In this document: positions 21,096-23,529 of the stretch, one piece after another
How positions within the stretch are numbered: position 1 is the stretch's first letter
How the letters are laid out: each line of letters begins with the position of its first letter
Assembly: GCA_946223075.1 (NCBI GenBank)
Contig: CAMILZ010000030.1
Location: 1-23,529, forward strand
Source of the DNA: an uncultured Dermabacteraceae bacterium
Lineage (GTDB): Bacteria; Actinomycetota; Actinomycetes; Actinomycetales; Dermabacteraceae
DNA: 23,529 nucleotides
Direction: 5' to 3'
Program-made: the position numbers and the translations under genes
The notes under the pieces: generated by a model
Told to the model about the DNA's origin: nothing
What the model saw: only the letters and a program-made list of their open reading frames with translations
Databases searched by the model: none

Positions 21096-23279
21096 TTAGA
21101 TGAGCTCGGTTGCCCCGAGCTGTTCGAGCACGAAGGCGTACTCCTCGGCGCGCTGCTCCCACCGGGCGTAGCGCCCCGAGCGACCGCCGTGGCCGGCGAC
21201 CATCTCGCACTTGAACAGGATCGGGTGTGCGGGGATCGCCTCGCCGCCCTCGTAGTTGCGGGTTTCTTCGCGAAGGCGAGCCACCCACTTCGTGGGCTCC
21301 ACATAGAACACCCGGATGTCGTTGAGGCTCGTCGTCGCGAGAATCGCCGGGTACTGCACGTTCTGGATGTTCTCGTACGGCGAGTACTCCTTCATGTACT
21401 GGTACACCTCGGGATCCTCGAGGGGATTGCCCCATTCTTCCCACTCGCCAACCGTGAGGGGGAGGCTCGGGTCGAGGATCGTCGTGAGTGCATCCACGAA
21501 CGGCACGCCCGCGAGGACCACGCGGAACGTCTCGGGGGAGAGGTTCGTCATCGCGCCCATGAGCAGGCCGCCCGCGCTGCGCCCCTCCGCGGCAATGCGG
21601 TTCTCGTCGAACCAGCCTTCGCTTGCGAGGAACTGCGCCGATTCCACGAAGTCGCTAAACGTGTTCTTCTTCGTGAGCTTCTTGCCGTTCTCGTACCACT
21701 CGCGGCCCATCTCGCCGCCGCCGCGGATGTGCGCGATCGCGACAACAACACCGCGATCCATGAGGCTCAGCCAATACACCGAAAGCATCGGATCCGTGGG
21801 GACTTCGTAGCTTCCGTAGCCGTAAAGGAAACCGGGGTTTGTGCCGTCGGGCTCAATATCAGCGCGGGCCATAAGCGAAATCGGAATCTTCGTACCGTCG
21901 TGGGCCGTTGCCCACAAACGCTTCTCCACGTACTTCGTGCGATCGAAGTTCGGTACGGGAGTTTCCTTGAGGATCTCCGGTTCGCCGCCCGACGCGGGAA
22001 TCTGCGCGACGGTCGTGGGCGTGAGCATCGAATCAAGCGTGTAGCGGATCGTCTCCTCGTCCCAATTGCGGTTGTGTGCGAGGTAAACGGCATCGAGTTC
22101 GCCGCCGTGCGAAATGTCGAAAGCGGAGGCAGTGTCCCAGCCTATGCTGCTCTCGGCGTTTTGGTCGCCGCTCACCTGATCGCGCTGCAGTACACGGACG
22201 GTCGGCAGGCCCGCTGCGCGCATCGTGATCGCGACGTGGCTCTCGAAAGCGTCGGCCCCCTCGATACGTTCCCCTTCGGCCGGGGCGAGAATCTCGCGCC
22301 ACGTGTCCTGAGCCTCCGCGCCGCTCGCGTCGAGCTCCTGGCGCGCAAGCGCGAAGCCCTTGTGGTCGCGGTTGTGAATGACGAGGTAGTGATCGCCCGC
22401 GTGTTCAACGGTGTATTCGACGCCTTCGACGCGACCCGCGACCGAGCGCGGTTCCTGAATCGGGCTTTCAAGGGAGGTCACGAGGGCCTCGCCGGTGACG
22501 CGTGAGGCCGTCTCGATGATGAGAGCCTTGCGGTTGCGGCTCGCGCCCGCGTAGGTGGTGAATTTCTCGTCGTCCTCGCGGAAAAGAAGGCGGTCTTCCG
22601 ACGCAGGCTTGCCAATCTCGTGCACCCAAATCTCGCACTGACGCCAGGCTTCATCATTCTTGGCGTAGACGATTTCCGAGCCATCGAGCGAAAAGTCAAG
22701 GCCGTAGGCAACTCCGGTCACGGCGTCGTCGATGACATCGCCGCTCGCGAGATCCACGATGCGAAGCTCGAAAACTTCGCCGCCCGAGGTGTCCACGCTG
22801 TAGGCGAGGCGGTTGGAAGCCTCGTTAATCGTCATGCCGCCGAGCTGGAAGAACTCGGTGCCTTCGGAGAGCGCCTGCGCATCGAGGTACACGTGCTCGC
22901 CGGGAAGGAGATCGTCGCGTTCGGTGTCGATCACGGGACGCTCGGGGCTGTCGGCAACGGCAATGCGGCTGAAACGAGGGTAGTTGTCGCCTTCGCGTGT
23001 GCGGGCGAGGTACCAGAAGTCGCCGTCGCGGTAGGGCACGGAGGAGTCGGTCTCCTGCGTGTGACTCTTGATCTCCTCGACGATGCGGTCGCGCAGCGGG
23101 TGGAGGGGCTCGAGGATCTGATCCGCGTAGGTGTTTTCGGCGTTCAGGTGGTCCAGGACCTCCTGATTCTCCTTGTCGCGCAACCAGTCGAAGTTGTCGA
23201 CGACCGTGTCGCCGTGGTGCGTACGTTCAATGGGCTTTTTCGCCGGTACAGGCGGGTGAAGGGGAGTGTTGTCAGTCAT
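21096..23279 (-). CDS. ptrB: Oligopeptidase B (prolyl oligopeptidase family, S9A)
   Basis: A 727-aa cytoplasmic serine peptidase that cuts short peptides after basic residues. The N-terminus (PPVPAKKPIERTHHGDTVVD, then NFDWLRDKEN) and the beta-propeller region (about 75-410) match the family. The C-terminal alpha/beta-hydrolase domain holds the nucleophile in EGRSAGG (Ser568), Asp654 in SLNDIRVFYVEP, and His697 in AGHGGRSGR, which matches the expected triad order and spacing. The substrate-recognition GYGSYE (near 485) and HIRGGGEMGREWYENGK motifs are also present. The ATG at 23279 was chosen because the upstream in-frame sequence is not conserved-looking and overlaps the tRNA promoter. A TAGGGT box (23287-23292) lies seven bases from the ATG with no ribosome site, suggesting a leaderless mRNA. 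Confidence 0.96.
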   Translation of the reverse strand: MTDNTPLHPPVPAKKPIERTHHGDTVVDNFDWLRDKENQEVLDHLNAENTYADQILEPLHPLRDRIVEEIKSHTQETDSSVPYRDGDFWYLARTREGDNYPRFSRIAVADSPERPVIDTERDDLLPGEHVYLDAQALSEGTEFFQLGGMTINEASNRLAYSVDTSGGEVFELRIVDLASGDVIDDAVTGVAYGLDFSLDGSEIVYAKNDEAWRQCEIWVHEIGKPASEDRLLFREDDEKFTTYAGASRNRKALIIETASRVTGEALVTSLESPIQEPRSVAGRVEGVEYTVEHAGDHYLVIHNRDHKGFALARQELDASGAEAQDTWREILAPAEGERIEGADAFESHVAITMRAAGLPTVRVLQRDQVSGDQNAESSIGWDTASAFDISHGGELDAVYLAHNRNWDEETIRYTLDSMLTPTTVAQIPASGGEPEILKETPVPNFDRTKYVEKRLWATAHDGTKIPISLMARADIEPDGTNPGFLYGYGSYEVPTDPMLSVYWLSLMDRGVVVAIAHIRGGGEMGREWYENGKKLTKKNTFSDFVESAQFLASEGWFDENRIAAEGRSAGGLLMGAMTNLSPETFRVVLAGVPFVDALTTILDPSLPLTVGEWEEWGNPLEDPEVYQYMKEYSPYENIQNVQYPAILATTSLNDIRVFYVEPTKWVARLREETRNYEGGEAIPAHPILFKCEMVAGHGGRSGRYARWEQRAEEYAFVLEQLGATELI

Positions 23280-23286
23280 GGGAACA

Positions 23287-23292
23287 ACCCTA
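23287..23292 (-). promoter_or_regulatory. -10 element of ptrB
   Basis: On the minus strand TAGGGT (or the overlapping TATAGG) is followed by seven bases and then the ATG at 23279. No -35 is clear. The spacing puts the transcription start at the start codon. Confidence 0.35.
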
Positions 23293-23350
23293 TAGGTCGG
23301 GCAACTGCGGCGCCTGCGCGTGACCTGCCTCCCACAAGGTTGCCCGAACT

Positions 23351-23378
23351 TTGACGTGAGGCGACGAATCGGTAAAGT
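23351..23378 (+). promoter_or_regulatory. Promoter of tRNA-Ser
   Basis: TTGACG (23351-23356) and TAAAGT (23373-23378) are 16 bases apart and end seven bases before the mature 5' end of the tRNA. This is the best match to a classical sigma-70-type promoter in the window, as expected for a stable RNA. Confidence 0.65.
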
Positions 23379-23385
23379 GTTCGGC

Positions 23386-23476
23386 GGTAGCGTGTCCGAG
23401 CGGCCGAAGGTGCAACACTCGAAATGTTGTGTACGGTAACCCCGTACCGCGGGTTCAAATCCCGCCGCTACCGCCA
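23386..23476 (+). tRNA. tRNA-Ser (anticodon CGA)
   Basis: A complete 91-base class II tRNA. The acceptor arm pairs GGTAGCG (23386-23392) with CGCTACC (23466-23472), followed by discriminator G and an encoded CCA (23474-23476). The anticodon stem CAACA/TGTTG closes the loop CTCGAAA with anticodon CGA, which reads UCG serine codons. A long variable arm (TACGG/CCGTA) identifies a serine-type tRNA, and the T arm is GCGGG-TTCAAAT-CCCGC. The tRNA has its own promoter and is divergent from ptrB. Confidence 0.97.
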
Positions 23477-23479
23477 TGT

Positions 23480-23525
23480 CATGAGTCGCGTCATGCTTGA
23501 CGCATGAGTCGCGACATGCTGGACG
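23480..23525. repeat. 23-bp tandem repeat just after tRNA-Ser
   Basis: Two adjoining 23-base units (23480-23502 and 23503-23525) match at 21 of 23 positions. Each starts CATGAGTCGCG and ends GACG, and the second contains the palindrome GTCGCGAC. They begin three bases after the tRNA CCA, and the window ends before it is clear whether more copies follow. Confidence 0.75.
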
Positions 23526-23529
23526 GACC

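Overview
The window is a GC-rich, densely packed bacterial chromosome segment from a high-GC Gram-positive actinobacterium, most likely Micrococcales. A family such as Dermabacteraceae is a guess that the sequence alone cannot settle. The evidence is strong G/C third-position bias, a 13E12/DUF222-type gene, actinobacterial TANNNT-like -10 boxes with apparent leaderless starts, and gene neighbours typical of Actinomycetota (SNF2 + SWIM pair, MetNIQ, oligopeptidase B).

Layout. (1) 1-1215: a 13E12/DUF222 protein on the minus strand, cut by the left edge. (2) 1216-1821: about 600 bp with no convincing gene but much structure: a 37-bp repeat pair, a cluster of five DnaA-box-like sites, a purine-rich tract and a perfect 13-bp hairpin. 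(3) 1822-5281, plus strand: a small GNAT-fold protein, the replicative helicase dnaB behind a terminator-like pair of overlapping hairpins, then an unknown 185-aa protein translationally coupled to a membrane-anchored pseudokinase. (4) 5320-13213, minus strand: a compact apparent five-gene operon, transcribed in the order ParA/MinD-like ATPase, SNF2 helicase, SWIM zinc-finger protein, class-C beta-lactamase-like serine hydrolase, spermidine-synthase-like protein. (5) 13214-15447, minus strand: an intergenic region, a winged-helix regulator without a receiver domain, a 39-codon methionine-rich small ORF with its own promoter and hairpin, and upp. (6) 15518-18269, plus strand: tadA and a 725-aa polytopic membrane protein with Gln/Pro/Gly/Tyr-rich, prion-like tails. 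(7) 18369-21089, plus strand: metN-metI-metQ, a D/L-methionine ABC importer. (8) 21096-23279, minus strand: oligopeptidase B (S9A). (9) 23386-23476: tRNA-Ser(CGA) with its own promoter, followed by a 23-bp tandem repeat at the window edge.

How the genes work together. dnaB (replication), upp (uracil salvage), tadA (tRNA wobble editing), met (methionine uptake), the peptidase and tRNA-Ser are housekeeping. The least understood parts are the ParA-SNF2-SWIM operon, the pseudokinase pair downstream of dnaB, the Met-rich microprotein and the prion-like membrane protein. No phage, CRISPR array or intact insertion sequence was seen.
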